This document shows, in pieces, positions 37,743 through 46,097 of a stretch of DNA of 64,000 nucleotides. The notes below the pieces were generated by a model. The model searched no databases. It was given only the letters and a program-made list of their open reading frames with translations, and had not been told where the DNA came from. Numbering within the stretch: the first letter of the stretch is position 1; every line of letters starts with the position of its first letter. A program made the translations under genes and the position numbers. This stretch comes from Paenibacillus doosanensis (lineage in GTDB: Bacteria > Bacillota > Bacilli > Paenibacillales > NBRC-103111): assembly GCF_025060755.1 (NCBI RefSeq), contig NZ_JANYUY010000006.1, positions 124,001 to 188,000 of the forward strand, written 5' to 3'.

Positions 37743-38885
37743 TCACGGTTGAAACGGTTCAGGCCTTGCGGAGCCTCGTCCGAAATGGTAAAGGATGGCT
37801 TGAACGATACGTTCCGACGCTTTTCCGTCCCCGTACGGATTCGCCGCCCGGCTCATTTTTTCATACAAATCGCGGTCGGTGAGCAGCGCTTTGGCCCGCT
37901 CGTACACCTTCTCTTCGTTCGTTCCTACGAGCTCCAGCGTGCCCGCATCGATTCCCTCGGGACGCTCGGTCGTATCGCGCAGTACCAGCACAGGGATGCC
38001 GAAGGACGGGGCTTCTTCCTGAAGACCGCCGGAATCGGTCATAATCATGTAGGTTTGCGGATACAGATTATGCAGCTCGAATACGTCTAACGGATCAATC
38101 AGCTTAATGCGCGGATGGTCTCCGAGCATCTCGTGGGCCGGCTCCTTCACGGCAGGGCTCGGGTGTACCGGATAGACGATCGCGATATCGTCGAATTCGT
38201 CGGCGATCCGGCGGACGGCGCGGAAAATTTGCCGATGCGGCTCTCCCTGCGCTTCCCGGCGGTGAGCGGTCATCAGGATAAGACGCTTGCCCTTCGCCCA
38301 CTCCAGCACGGGATGCTGGAAATCTTCCCGCACGGTATACTGGAATACGTCGGTTACGGTATTGCCCGTAATGAAGATGGACGCCTCCGGCTTGTTCTCC
38401 TTACGCAAATTGCTCGCCGACAGATCGGTCGGAGCAAAATGAAGATCCGACAGCACGCCGGTCAACTGACGGTTCATCTCTTCCGGATACGGCGACAGTT
38501 TGTTCCATGTGCGAAGTCCCGCTTCTACGTGACCCACATTGATTTGCTGCATGAAGGCGGCATAGCTCGCCAAAAAGGTCGTCAGCGTATCGCCGTGCAC
38601 GAGCACAAGATCCGGCTTTTCCTCGCGGAATACGGGGTCCAGCCCCTGCAGTACGCGAATCGTGATCTCGTTAAGCGTCTGCCGGTCTTTCATGACGTCC
38701 AGATCGTAATCCGGCTTAATACCGAACGTATCGAGCACCTGATCGAGCAGCTCGCGGTGCTGCGCCGTCACGCATACGAGCGATTCGATCTGTTCCGGAT
38801 GCTTTTGCAGCTCCAGCACGAGCGGAGCCATCTTGATCGCCTCGGGTCTGGTCCCGAAGATAGTGAATACTTTCAACTTGCTCAT
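37743..38885 (-). CDS. wecB: UDP-N-acetylglucosamine 2-epimerase (non-hydrolysing)
   Basis: 380 residues. FGTRPEAIKMAPL at the N-terminus, HGDTLTTFL, GHVEAGLRTW and SDSGGLQEEAPSFG near residue 290 are the family signatures. It makes UDP-ManNAc from UDP-GlcNAc, the substrate for TagA. The name mnaA is used in Gram-positives. ATG 38883-38885 follows GGGGGAACC; the longer frame to 39026 has no ribosome site and crosses the upp end. It is monocistronic, between upp and the atp operon. Confidence 0.93.
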   Translation of the reverse strand: MSKLKVFTIFGTRPEAIKMAPLVLELQKHPEQIESLVCVTAQHRELLDQVLDTFGIKPDYDLDVMKDRQTLNEITIRVLQGLDPVFREEKPDLVLVHGDTLTTFLASYAAFMQQINVGHVEAGLRTWNKLSPYPEEMNRQLTGVLSDLHFAPTDLSASNLRKENKPEASIFITGNTVTDVFQYTVREDFQHPVLEWAKGKRLILMTAHRREAQGEPHRQIFRAVRRIADEFDDIAIVYPVHPSPAVKEPAHEMLGDHPRIKLIDPLDVFELHNLYPQTYMIMTDSGGLQEEAPSFGIPVLVLRDTTERPEGIDAGTLELVGTNEEKVYERAKALLTDRDLYEKMSRAANPYGDGKASERIVQAILYHFGRGSARPEPFQP

Positions 38886-38934
38886 GCCCGGTTCCCCCTC
38901 AGGTTTCGTTCCCCTAAATGATTTCGTTCCGATA

Positions 38935-39564
38935 TTATTTTGTTCCGAACAAGCGGTCGCCCGCATCGCCGAGCCCAGGGATAATGTACCCATGGTCGTC
39001 CAAATAATCGTCGATGGCGGCCACATAAATATCTACATCCGGATGCGCTTTCTGTACGGCCTGGATGCCTTCCGGCGCCGCAATCAGGCACATCAGCTTC
39101 ATCTGCGTGCAGTTTCTGCTCTTCAGCGCGGTGATCGCCGCATTCGCCGAGCCTCCGGTGGCCAGCATCGGATCGATCACAATCAGTTCTCTCTCCTGAA
39201 CATCGGTAGGCAGCTTCGCATAATACTCTACCGGCTCGAGCGTATCCGGATCGCGGTACAGACCGATATGGCCGACTTTGGCCGCCGGTACGAGCTTCAA
39301 AATACCGTCTACCATGCCAAGCCCCGCGCGCAAAATGGGAATCAGCCCTAGCATCCGCCCGGAGATGACGCGGCACTCTGCGGTGGCTACAGGCGTCTGA
39401 ACCTGCACCTTCTGCAAAGGAATGTCTCTGGTAATCTCGTAAGCCATCAGGGTGGCCACTTCATCGACAAGTTCTCGAAAATCTTTGGTGGTGGTCGACG
39501 CATCCCGGATATAAGTCAGCTTATGCTGGATTAGCGGATGATCGCATACAAATACTTTTCCCAT
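38935..39564 (-). CDS. upp: Uracil phosphoribosyltransferase
   Basis: 209 residues, exactly the B. subtilis length. The PRPP-binding loop [17 protein letters not shown] (about 126) and the uracil-binding [13 protein letters not shown] at the C-terminus are present. It salvages uracil to UMP. In B. subtilis upp lies between glyA and the atp operon; here trpB and wecB are interposed. Confidence 0.96.
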   Translation of the reverse strand: MGKVFVCDHPLIQHKLTYIRDASTTTKDFRELVDEVATLMAYEITRDIPLQKVQVQTPVATAECRVISGRMLGLIPILRAGLGMVDGILKLVPAAKVGHIGLYRDPDTLEPVEYYAKLPTDVQERELIVIDPMLATGGSANAAITALKSRNCTQMKLMCLIAAPEGIQAVQKAHPDVDIYVAAIDDYLDDHGYIIPGLGDAGDRLFGTK

Positions 39565-39594
39565 AGTAAGTCCCCTTTACGCCAAATCTTGTCT

Positions 39595-39603
39595 ATTATA
39601 CCA
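39595..39603 (-). promoter_or_regulatory. Extended -10 promoter of upp
   Basis: On the minus strand TGG directly precedes a perfect TATAAT (39595-39600), 30 bases before the upp start. No good -35 is at the right distance, so an extended -10 is the likely mode. Confidence 0.5.
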
Positions 39604-39683
39604 CAATTGCAAGTCGTTATCCTAACAAGTTGTCATTTTTGCCGTCTCGTTCGTTGAACTGCCTAATAGCCCCCCCGCGCGGC

Positions 39684-39740
39684 AAAAAAGCCTCCTTCCG
39701 ACGGCCGAATGCACAGCATACCGCCGCGGAAAGGGGGCTT
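39684..39740 (-). terminator. Rho-independent terminator of trpB
   Basis: On the minus strand AAGCCCCCTTTCCG pairs with CGGAAGGAGGCTT with small mismatches around a 26-base loop, followed by TTTT. It begins 13 bases after the trpB stop. Confidence 0.8.
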
Positions 39741-39753
39741 ATGGATTGACGTC

Positions 39754-40917
39754 TTACTGGTTCTGCAGCATATGGAACACTTGTTCCACATCCTTGTCTC
39801 CCCGGCCGGACAGATTAACGATCAGAATATCGTCGCGGCTCAGCTCGGGAGCGAGCTTCAATGCATAGGCTACGGCATGGGCGCTCTCCAGCGCCGGAAT
39901 GATGCCTTCGGTTTTGGACAGCACTTGGAAGGCGTTCAGCACTTCCTCGTTCGTTACCGTGTAATATTCCGCGCGCCCGCTTGTCTTCAAATGGCTGTGC
40001 TCCGGCCCGATGCCCGGATAATCCAGCCCGGCCGCAATCGAGTAGGTTTTGCGCGGCTCGCCGTTCTCATCGAGCAGCACGAGGCATTTGAAGCCGTGCA
40101 GAATGCCCGGAACGCCTTCCGATAACGTCGGCGCCTGGTCCGGTTCCACACCGATCAAACGAACCGACGGTTCATCGATGTAGTGGGCGAACGAGCCGAT
40201 CGCGTTGCTTCCGCCGCCGGCGCAGGCCAGTACGGCGGTCGGCAGCCGGCCTTCCTTCTCCATAATTTGACGTTTGGATTCCTCGCTGATGACCGATTGA
40301 AAATGCTTGACCATCGTCGGGAACGGATGGGGACCTACGGCCGATCCTAGCAAATAGAAGGTGTTCCGGTAGTTTTGCACCAGATCCCCCAGCGCCTCGT
40401 CCACCGCATCCTTCAGTCTGCCTTGGCCTTTATCTACGGCAACCACCTTCGCTCCCAGCAACTCCATGCGAAATACGTTCAAAGCCTGGCGGCGCGTGTC
40501 CTCGGCACCCATATAAATCGTGCAATCCATATCGAACATCGCGCATACCGTCGCCGTAGCGACCCCGTGCTGGCCCGCTCCCGTTTCCGCGATGATGCGC
40601 TTCGCGCCCATCCGCTTGGCAAGCAGAATTTGTCCCAGCACATTGTTAATTTTATGCGAGCCGGTATGGTTCAAATCTTCGCGCTTTAAATAAATTTTCG
40701 CGCCGCCGAGCTTCTCCGTCAAATGCTGGGCATACGTAAGCGGATTTTCCCGGCCGACGTATTCTCTCAAGTAGTATTGAAACTCCTGAACAAACTCCGG
40801 ATCGTTCTTATATTTCTCGAACTGCTCCGTCAAATAATCCATCACTTCTTGAAGCTCGGGAGGAATAAAACTGCCCCCAAATTCCCCAAAGTAACCTGCG
40901 GTTTGTACCGAATCCAT
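39754..40917 (-). CDS. trpB: Tryptophan synthase beta chain, stand-alone
   Basis: 387 residues of the TrpB1 type. The PLP lysine is in HTGSHKINN (about residue 88), the phosphate cup is GGGSNAIG (about 234) and the conserved Glu is in ETGAGQHGVA. It condenses indole and serine to tryptophan. No trpA or other trp gene is adjacent; it has its own promoter and terminator. It could be the only copy displaced from the trp operon or a second copy for indole salvage; the window cannot tell. Confidence 0.93.
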   Translation of the reverse strand: MDSVQTAGYFGEFGGSFIPPELQEVMDYLTEQFEKYKNDPEFVQEFQYYLREYVGRENPLTYAQHLTEKLGGAKIYLKREDLNHTGSHKINNVLGQILLAKRMGAKRIIAETGAGQHGVATATVCAMFDMDCTIYMGAEDTRRQALNVFRMELLGAKVVAVDKGQGRLKDAVDEALGDLVQNYRNTFYLLGSAVGPHPFPTMVKHFQSVISEESKRQIMEKEGRLPTAVLACAGGGSNAIGSFAHYIDEPSVRLIGVEPDQAPTLSEGVPGILHGFKCLVLLDENGEPRKTYSIAAGLDYPGIGPEHSHLKTSGRAEYYTVTNEEVLNAFQVLSKTEGIIPALESAHAVAYALKLAPELSRDDILIVNLSGRGDKDVEQVFHMLQNQ

Positions 40918-40961
40918 CCGTTGCCTTCCTCCTCCAAAACGAAAGTAAAGTCCTGGTATTC

Positions 40962-40991
40962 ATTGTACTAGACCGCCTCCGGGTTGGACAA
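40962..40991 (-). promoter_or_regulatory. Probable sigma-A promoter of trpB
   Basis: On the minus strand TTGTCC (40986-40991) and TACAAT (40962-40967) are 18 bases apart, 44 bases before the trpB start. I see no T-box or TRAP-type triplet array in the leader. Confidence 0.55.
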
Positions 40992-41057
40992 GCACCGGGT
41001 TGCCCGACAAGCTGTTTTTTTCGCGGAAATGCGCCCGCTTGCGTCGACCGCGACAAC

Positions 41058-41097
41058 AAAAAAGAGCCGACGGCCACCAAACGGCGGCGCCGGCTCT
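41058..41097 (-). terminator. Rho-independent terminator of the rpiB-ywlG-glyA operon
   Basis: On the minus strand AGAGCCGGCGCCGCC pairs with GGTGGCCGTCGGCTCT (small bulges) followed by TTTTTTG, 16 bases after glyA. Confidence 0.9.
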
Positions 41098-41112
41098 GTG
41101 CAAGGCTAAATG

Positions 41113-42360
41113 TTAGTAAGAAAGTCCGGGATACAGCGGGAATTGAGCGGTCAAGTCTTTAACCATGCCGCGCGCTTTGTCATGCACTGCCGCATCGGCA
41201 GGATTTTTCAAAGTCAAAGCGATAATTTTGGCGATCGTCTTCATCGCTTCTTGATCCATGCCGCGGGATGTAGCGGCCGGAGTGCCCACGCGGATACCGC
41301 TTGTGATCATCGGCTTCGCCGGATCGAACGGAATCGCGTTTTTGTTGACCGTAACGCCCACTTCGTCAAGCAGATGCTCGGCGTCTTTACCGCTAATGTT
41401 CAAATTGCGCAGGTCGATCAGCATCAAGTGGTTGTCGGTACCGCCGGATACGAGATCGACGCCTTCGGCGATCAACGACTCGGCCAGCGTTTTGGCGTTG
41501 TTGACGACGTTTTGCGCATACGTTTTGAACTCAGGCTGCAGCGCTTCGCCGAACGATACGGCTTTGGCCGCGATCGTATGCATCAGCGGTCCGCCTTGCG
41601 TGCCCGGGAATACCGCTTTATCGATAGCCGCCGCCCATGGCTTGCGGCACAGGATCATACCGCCGCGAGGACCGCGCAGCGTCTTGTGCGTCGTCGTCGT
41701 GACGAAATGAGCGTAAGGAACCGGATTCTGGTGCAAGCCTGCCGCTACAAGGCCGGCGATGTGCGCCATATCGACCATCAAGAGAGCACCGACATCGTTA
41801 GCGATCTGGCCCAATGCTTCGAAGTCGATCATACGCGGATAAGCGCTCGCTCCGGCAACGATCATGCGGGGCTTATGCTTGAACGCCGCTTTGCGGACTT
41901 CGTCATAATCGATCCGGGAATCGGATTCTCTGACGCCGTAAGCGACGAAGTTGTACAAGAGACCGGAAGCGTTGACCGGGCTGCCGTGCGTCAAATGGCC
42001 GCCGTGCGCCAGGTTCATGCCGAGCACGGTATCTCCGGGCTGCAGCGCAGCCAAATAAACCGCCATGTTCGCTTGCGCGCCGGAGTGAGGCTGCACGTTC
42101 GCATGTTCTGCGCCGAACAATTCTTTAGCGCGGTCGCGTGCGATCTCTTCGACGATGTCGACGTATTCGCAGCCGCCGTAGTAGCGTCTGCCCGGATAAC
42201 CTTCGGCATATTTGTTCGTCAGGACGGTGCCCATAGCTTGCATAACGGCTTCGCTGACAAAGTTTTCGGAAGCGATCAGTTCGATTTTATCGCGCTGGCG
42301 GCCAATTTCAAGATTCATAGCCTCGACGATTTTCGGGTCTTGTTTGCGTAATTGTTCCAC
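41113..42360 (-). CDS. glyA: Serine hydroxymethyltransferase
   Basis: 415 residues. The PLP lysine lies in [14 protein letters not shown], and [27 protein letters not shown] are the N-terminal signatures. It makes glycine and 5,10-methylene-THF from serine. The start is GTG 42358-42360, with AAAGGAGG 8 bases upstream; the upstream in-frame ATG overlaps that ribosome site. Third gene of a ZTP-riboswitch operon, consistent with one-carbon supply. Confidence 0.96.
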   Translation of the reverse strand: MEQLRKQDPKIVEAMNLEIGRQRDKIELIASENFVSEAVMQAMGTVLTNKYAEGYPGRRYYGGCEYVDIVEEIARDRAKELFGAEHANVQPHSGAQANMAVYLAALQPGDTVLGMNLAHGGHLTHGSPVNASGLLYNFVAYGVRESDSRIDYDEVRKAAFKHKPRMIVAGASAYPRMIDFEALGQIANDVGALLMVDMAHIAGLVAAGLHQNPVPYAHFVTTTTHKTLRGPRGGMILCRKPWAAAIDKAVFPGTQGGPLMHTIAAKAVSFGEALQPEFKTYAQNVVNNAKTLAESLIAEGVDLVSGGTDNHLMLIDLRNLNISGKDAEHLLDEVGVTVNKNAIPFDPAKPMITSGIRVGTPAATSRGMDQEAMKTIAKIIALTLKNPADAAVHDKARGMVKDLTAQFPLYPGLSY

Positions 42361-42470
42361 GGATAAATCCTCCTTTATGATCATGAGATAGATTTAAAAT
42401 GAATCCTGTTCATGCAGGTATTGCCTTTTATGTTATAAACCGATTCGTTCCTCCGGCGGCCGGCAAGCGG

Positions 42471-43100
42471 TCAGGAGCACGTCCCCTCGCCGTCCGGTTC
42501 CGCCGTATAGACGGCCCGAGCGCCGCCAATCAGCTTAGGACGCGTATAGGCCATCTGCACATACGCTTGACCGATCATCCGTATGGACGGTCTAAGAGGG
42601 ACCGCCACCCGCTTCAGATGCATGCCGATCAGCGTGCCGCCGATATCGATACCGGCATGGGCTTCGATCGTCTCCACGACCAAGGCGTCCTTCAGATGCT
42701 TGAAAGCGTAGGACGCCATAGAACCGCCGGCGCGGGGCACCGGTACGACCGCAACCTGCTCCAGCCGATACTCCCGCATCGCTGCCCGCTCCACGACCAG
42801 CGCGCGGTTCAGATGCTCGCAGCATTGAAACGCGGGGTAAAAGCCGGATTCGGCACGCACCGTCTCTATTGCGGCAAACAACTGCTCGGCAACCCGCTCC
42901 GTTCCGGATGTGCCGATGTGCTTGCCGAGCACCTCGCTCGTGCTTGTCCCGAACACGACAATTTGCCCCGGCTGAATGCCGCCCGCCCGGACCAGCTCGC
43001 GAAGCGCTTGTTCCATCGGAGCGCGAATCGCGCCAAAATCCAGTGCGTCGGAACCTGTTGATACGTCAAGACCGGAATGTTCGCTGTTGTTCAAGATCAT
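42471..43100 (-). CDS. ywlG: YwlG family protein (TIGR01440/DUF436)
   Basis: 209 residues. The family is recognised by GTSTSEVLGKHIGT, FQCCEHLNRALVVER, AGIDIGGTLIGMHLKRVAV and the C-terminal YTRPKLIGGARAVY. No biochemical role is established as far as I know. It lies between rpiB and glyA, as in B. subtilis and many Firmicutes, and would be under the same ZTP riboswitch, suggesting a link to folate or ribose phosphate metabolism. Confidence 0.88.
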   Translation of the reverse strand: MILNNSEHSGLDVSTGSDALDFGAIRAPMEQALRELVRAGGIQPGQIVVFGTSTSEVLGKHIGTSGTERVAEQLFAAIETVRAESGFYPAFQCCEHLNRALVVERAAMREYRLEQVAVVPVPRAGGSMASYAFKHLKDALVVETIEAHAGIDIGGTLIGMHLKRVAVPLRPSIRMIGQAYVQMAYTRPKLIGGARAVYTAEPDGEGTCS

Positions 43101-43125
43101 CGCCTCTTCCTGTCAAGCTGCCCGC

Positions 43126-43584
43126 TTAAGGATGAATCGCGTACTTGTCTTCCAATGCTTTGACTTTATTGATCCGGTTTTGATGGCGTTCCCCTTGCGA
43201 AAATTCGGTTTCGAGCCAGATTTTCACAATCTCCTGCGCGACTCCCGGCCCGATCACTCTCTCGCCCATCGCAAGCACATTCGTATCGTTGTGCTCTCGC
43301 GTCGCTTTAGCGGAGAATAAGTCGTGAACCAGCGCACAGCGAATGCCCGGCACCTTGTTCGCGGCGATCGTCATGCCGATCCCCGTTCCGCAGATCAGAA
43401 TCCCTTTGTCCGCTTGGCCGGCAACGACTTGATCGCATACCGCAATCGCATAATCCGGATAATCGACGGAATCCGAACAATTACAGCCCAGATCGGTGAC
43501 CTGATGCCCGAGCGATTCGATAAACCCAATCAATTCATCCTTCAAACGAACTCCCGCGTGGTCTGCTCCCATTGCAATTTTCAT
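43126..43584 (-). CDS. rpiB: Ribose 5-phosphate isomerase B
   Basis: 152 residues of the LacAB/RpiB family: GADHAGVRLKDEL at the N-terminus, the active-site CGTGIGMTIAANK (Cys about 66) and the phosphate-contacting AKATREHNDTNVLAMG. It interconverts ribulose- and ribose-5-phosphate, feeding PRPP. First gene after the ZTP riboswitch terminator. AGGAGGCTAAAG precedes the ATG. Confidence 0.94.
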   Translation of the reverse strand: MKIAMGADHAGVRLKDELIGFIESLGHQVTDLGCNCSDSVDYPDYAIAVCDQVVAGQADKGILICGTGIGMTIAANKVPGIRCALVHDLFSAKATREHNDTNVLAMGERVIGPGVAQEIVKIWLETEFSQGERHQNRINKVKALEDKYAIHP

Positions 43585-43643
43585 GTGTCTTTAGCCTCCT
43601 AACCATAGTTAGCTTCATTATACCCGAAATATGGCTGAAACAC

Positions 43644-43690
43644 GAAAAAAGAGCATACTGCGTGCTGATATCAGCACGACGATGCTCTTT
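43644..43690 (-). terminator. Expression-platform terminator of the ZTP riboswitch
   Basis: On the minus strand AGAGCAT pairs with ATGCTCT, and inside it CGTGCTGATATCAGCACG forms a perfect hairpin; six T follow. It starts right at the 3' end of the aptamer and lies 60 bases before rpiB, where a regulated intrinsic terminator is expected. Confidence 0.85.
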
Positions 43691-43768
43691 GCCCAGGCGA
43701 CCGGCCGTATACCCCGATGCTCCACTGTGGTTACTCCCACTCGTCGCCAGTTACACCGGGTCTGTTCA
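43690..43768 (-). promoter_or_regulatory. ZTP (ZMP) riboswitch, pfl motif
   Basis: Minus-strand RNA contains the diagnostic pfl blocks in order: AACUGGCG, the hairpin GUGGGaguaACCAC, GGAGC, and the 3' invariant CGCCUGGGCA (43690-43699). The ligand is the purine intermediate ZMP/ZTP, which rises when 10-formyl-THF is short. The aptamer runs straight into an intrinsic terminator and then rpiB-ywlG-glyA, so ligand binding should turn on one-carbon genes. Ends are approximate. Confidence 0.92.
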
Positions 43769-43777
43769 TGTACCCTT

Positions 43778-43806
43778 ATCATAACGGAAATGACGTTTCC
43801 TGTAAA
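43778..43806 (-). promoter_or_regulatory. Sigma-A promoter of the rpiB-ywlG-glyA operon
   Basis: On the minus strand TTTACA (43801-43806) and TATGAT (43778-43783) are exactly 17 bases apart. Transcription would start just before the ZTP aptamer. It lies 34 bases after the ywlE stop. Confidence 0.75.
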
Positions 43807-43839
43807 GCCTAAAACGGCTCTAAGCGCGAACCTGCGCGT

Positions 43840-44418
43840 TTAATTTTTAAGCTTCGCAATCAGCTTGACAAGCGCCCCTTCAATTTCGGCGGCGCACTCG
43901 CGGTACAGCGATAACGGGCCTCCGAACGGGTCGGCGATATCATAGTCGGGCAGCCTGCGTTCCAGCGTTAAAATCCGCGCCCGCTCCTCGTCCGTAACTT
44001 GCTGGGACAAAGCGCGCTTAACCTGAAGATCGGCAATCAGCCGCTCCATTTCGGCAATGCGCTCGGCCGCTCCCGGGTCGTCCTCGACGAACTCCTTCAG
44101 CGTGAAAATTTTGTCCATATGCTCCGGATATTTTCCGATCGCATGCTGTTTATGGCCGGAAGTCATCGTCAAAATCACATCGGCCCATTCCATTAGCGGC
44201 TTCGTCAAAGCGTTGGAGGTGATGCTGTCGTCAAAGCCTTTTTCTTTTAAAACCGAGGCGGCGTGATTGGACACGGGCGACCCGTCGAATGCCGCAACCC
44301 CGGCCGAGCGAACTTCAATATGCCGCAAATCGTGCTCCTCCAGCATCCTCCTAAGAATCCCTTCGGCCATCGGACTGCGGCAGGTATTGCCTGTGCAAAC
44401 GAATAAGATTCGATTCAT
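43840..44418 (-). CDS. ywlE: Protein-arginine phosphatase YwlE (LMW phosphatase fold)
   Basis: 192 residues. The P-loop CTGNTCRSPMAE begins near residue 8; Thr in place of Ile/Leu at the fifth loop position is the feature that makes YwlE specific for phospho-arginine. The general-acid motif DPFGG is near residue 163. Relative to the roughly 150-residue B. subtilis protein there is an insertion of about 45 charged, probably helical residues between FTLKEFV and DIADPFGG. ATG 44416-44418 follows AGGCAGGGA. It should counter the McsB arginine kinase. Confidence 0.9.
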   Translation of the reverse strand: MNRILFVCTGNTCRSPMAEGILRRMLEEHDLRHIEVRSAGVAAFDGSPVSNHAASVLKEKGFDDSITSNALTKPLMEWADVILTMTSGHKQHAIGKYPEHMDKIFTLKEFVEDDPGAAERIAEMERLIADLQVKRALSQQVTDEERARILTLERRLPDYDIADPFGGPLSLYRECAAEIEGALVKLIAKLKN

Positions 44419-44520
44419 GGGGATTCCCTGCCTTTTTCTCAAATTGTACATTAACATCATTGTACCTTAAAACGCTGCAAATAGGGACAGCGAGATCATC
44501 CATTTTTGGCAAATCCAAGC

Positions 44521-45084
44521 TTATAGTAAAAAATGCAGGCCGAAAGCCAGCAGGATAACGCCTCCCATGGCTTCCCCATATTCGCCTATCCAGCGTCCCA
44601 TTTTGCTGCCGAGCAGCAGGCCGATTATAGACATCATCCCTCCGACCGTGCCGAACATCACCACGGTGAGCGCCATATCGCCGGCGAACATGCCGAGCGA
44701 TACGCCGACGGAGAACGAATCGATGCTGACGCTAAGCGCAAACAGCGTAATCCCCCATAGCGTCCGGTGATCGATCGACCTCGTCTCTTCTCCCTTTAGG
44801 GAGCTGTATACCATATGTACGCCAAGCAGTAGGAGCAGGGCTCCGCCGGCCTTGGTAGCTATGCCGCCGAGCAGCGAGCTGACATAGCTCCCCATAAACA
44901 TCCCCAGCAGGGGCATGAGCATATGGAACAAAGCGATCACTACGCTAAGCTTCAAAATATCCAGCTTCCGTATGCCCTTCATGCCAATCCCTATGCCCAG
45001 CGACAGCGCGTCCAGCCCGAGGGCGACAGCCATAATGAATATTGCAATGAATTGCCCCAGCATTAGCGGCGTTGCCCAATCCAT
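44521..45084 (-). CDS. mntP: Manganese efflux pump MntP (YwlD)
   Basis: 187 residues, six hydrophobic segments in two repeats, each with a conserved Asp: GLDALSLGIGIG (about 25) and SVSIDSFSVGVSLG (about 120). It exports Mn(II) across the membrane. No yybP-ykoY manganese riboswitch is visible upstream. It keeps the B. subtilis ywlD position next to ywlE. Confidence 0.9.
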   Translation of the reverse strand: MDWATPLMLGQFIAIFIMAVALGLDALSLGIGIGMKGIRKLDILKLSVVIALFHMLMPLLGMFMGSYVSSLLGGIATKAGGALLLLLGVHMVYSSLKGEETRSIDHRTLWGITLFALSVSIDSFSVGVSLGMFAGDMALTVVMFGTVGGMMSIIGLLLGSKMGRWIGEYGEAMGGVILLAFGLHFLL

Positions 45085-45175
45085 ATCCCCTTACCCCCTG
45101 TCCCGTTCCTAATCAACATATGCGGACGAGTAGGGAAACATGCCTTCGGGCGCCCAGCCGGGCATCGGGATGTTG

Positions 45176-45184
45176 TGATATAAT
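45176..45184 (+). promoter_or_regulatory. Extended -10 promoter of the Nudix gene
   Basis: TGA directly followed by a perfect TATAAT (45179-45184), 46 bases before the Nudix start. No clear -35. Confidence 0.5.
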
Positions 45185-45230
45185 GCCGGAATGAGTCTTA
45201 CATCCCATTTATCGCAGGAGGAATCCGATT

Positions 45231-45653
45231 ATGAGCATCTCATCCCCTCGCATCGGCGTCGGCGCGGTCATACTAAATCCCGAGCGGCGGGTGCTGCTGG
45301 TTTTGCGCAAAAAACATCCCGAAGCCGAAACATGGAGCATCCCCGGAGGCAAGCTGGAGCTGTATGAATCGTTGGAGCAGGCCGTCCTCCGCGAAGTAAA
45401 CGAAGAAGTCGGTCTTGATCTGAAGCGCGTGGCGATGCTGTGCACGGCCGAAACGATAAGGCCGGATAACGGCGAGCATTGGATCTCTATTATCTACAAG
45501 GCCGAAGGCGTCCAAGGCACGGCCCGTAACTTGGAGCCGGAAGCTATCGGCGACATAGGCTGGTTTCCGTTGAATGACCTCCCGGAACCGATCGCCTGCT
45601 TTACAAAGCCTGCCCTGGAGAGATGCGCGCAGCTGTCTTCCGGACCTTATTAG
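45231..45653 (+). CDS. Nudix hydrolase
   Basis: 140 residues on the plus strand. The Nudix box is complete: G-x5-E-x7-REU-x-EE-x-GU, seen as GKLELYE followed by REVNEEVGL (residues about 37-60). N-terminal VGAVILNPERRVLLVLRKK resembles MutT-type enzymes acting on nucleotides. Substrate cannot be told from sequence. GCAGGAGGAATCC precedes the ATG. It is inserted, in opposite orientation, between mntP and the ywlC-type gene. Confidence 0.9.
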   Translation: MSISSPRIGVGAVILNPERRVLLVLRKKHPEAETWSIPGGKLELYESLEQAVLREVNEEVGLDLKRVAMLCTAETIRPDNGEHWISIIYKAEGVQGTARNLEPEAIGDIGWFPLNDLPEPIACFTKPALERCAQLSSGPY

Positions 45654-45776
45654 CATTATGACAACAAGCATCTCCCGCTTCGTCGGAAAATATCCGCATC
45701 TGTGGGAGGACAGAAGCCAGCGCGAGTGCAGCAAGGTGAAATGAAACAATAGTAACCTCGTCTCGTATGATTGCAG

Positions 45777-45948
45777 GAACAAATCCCCCAAAAGTGACGT
45801 GATACACTGAAGCTTATTCCGTCCGCATCCAGCCTAGGCTGGATCGGCGTCTAACCATCCCGCTGGGATCGTTCTATGGGTAGACTTTACTTTCGGGGCA
45901 GCACCCGGATTTCCACAGGAAATGGCTGCGCATCATTTCCTGAACAAC
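45777..45948 (-). repeat. Interspersed intergenic repeat, copy B
   Basis: About 172 bp. Closing stem CCCCCAAAAGT (45785-45795) with ACTTTCGGGGC (45889-45899); inner hairpin ATCCAGCCTAGGCTGGAT is a perfect palindrome; right-end hairpin GGAAAT with ATTTCC. It lies between the plus-strand Nudix gene and the minus-strand Sua5-type gene, next to the latter's terminator. The preceding 120 bases (45654-45776) hold nothing I recognise. Confidence 0.88.
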
Positions 45949-46000
45949 GAAAAAAACATCTTCGGACCGCAGCGCCAAAGCGATGCGGCCGAAGATGTTC
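45949..46000 (-). terminator. Rho-independent terminator of the Sua5-type gene
   Basis: On the minus strand AACATCTTCGG pairs with CCGAAGATGTT, with an inner GC-rich stem, followed by TTTTTTCG. It lies about 100 bases after the stop at 46098. Confidence 0.88.
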
Positions 46001-46097
46001 CATAACAGGAGCGTATGCGCGGCAGAACCATCGCTGCGCCTGCTTATATGGCAAGATTAACGATAGCAAGTTAAGAGATTAAAATAAATAAATTCCC

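Noticed and set aside
45085-45230. Possible yybP-ykoY manganese riboswitch before mntP
   Set aside because: The 145-base gap lacks the conserved loops of that class and contains the Nudix promoter instead.
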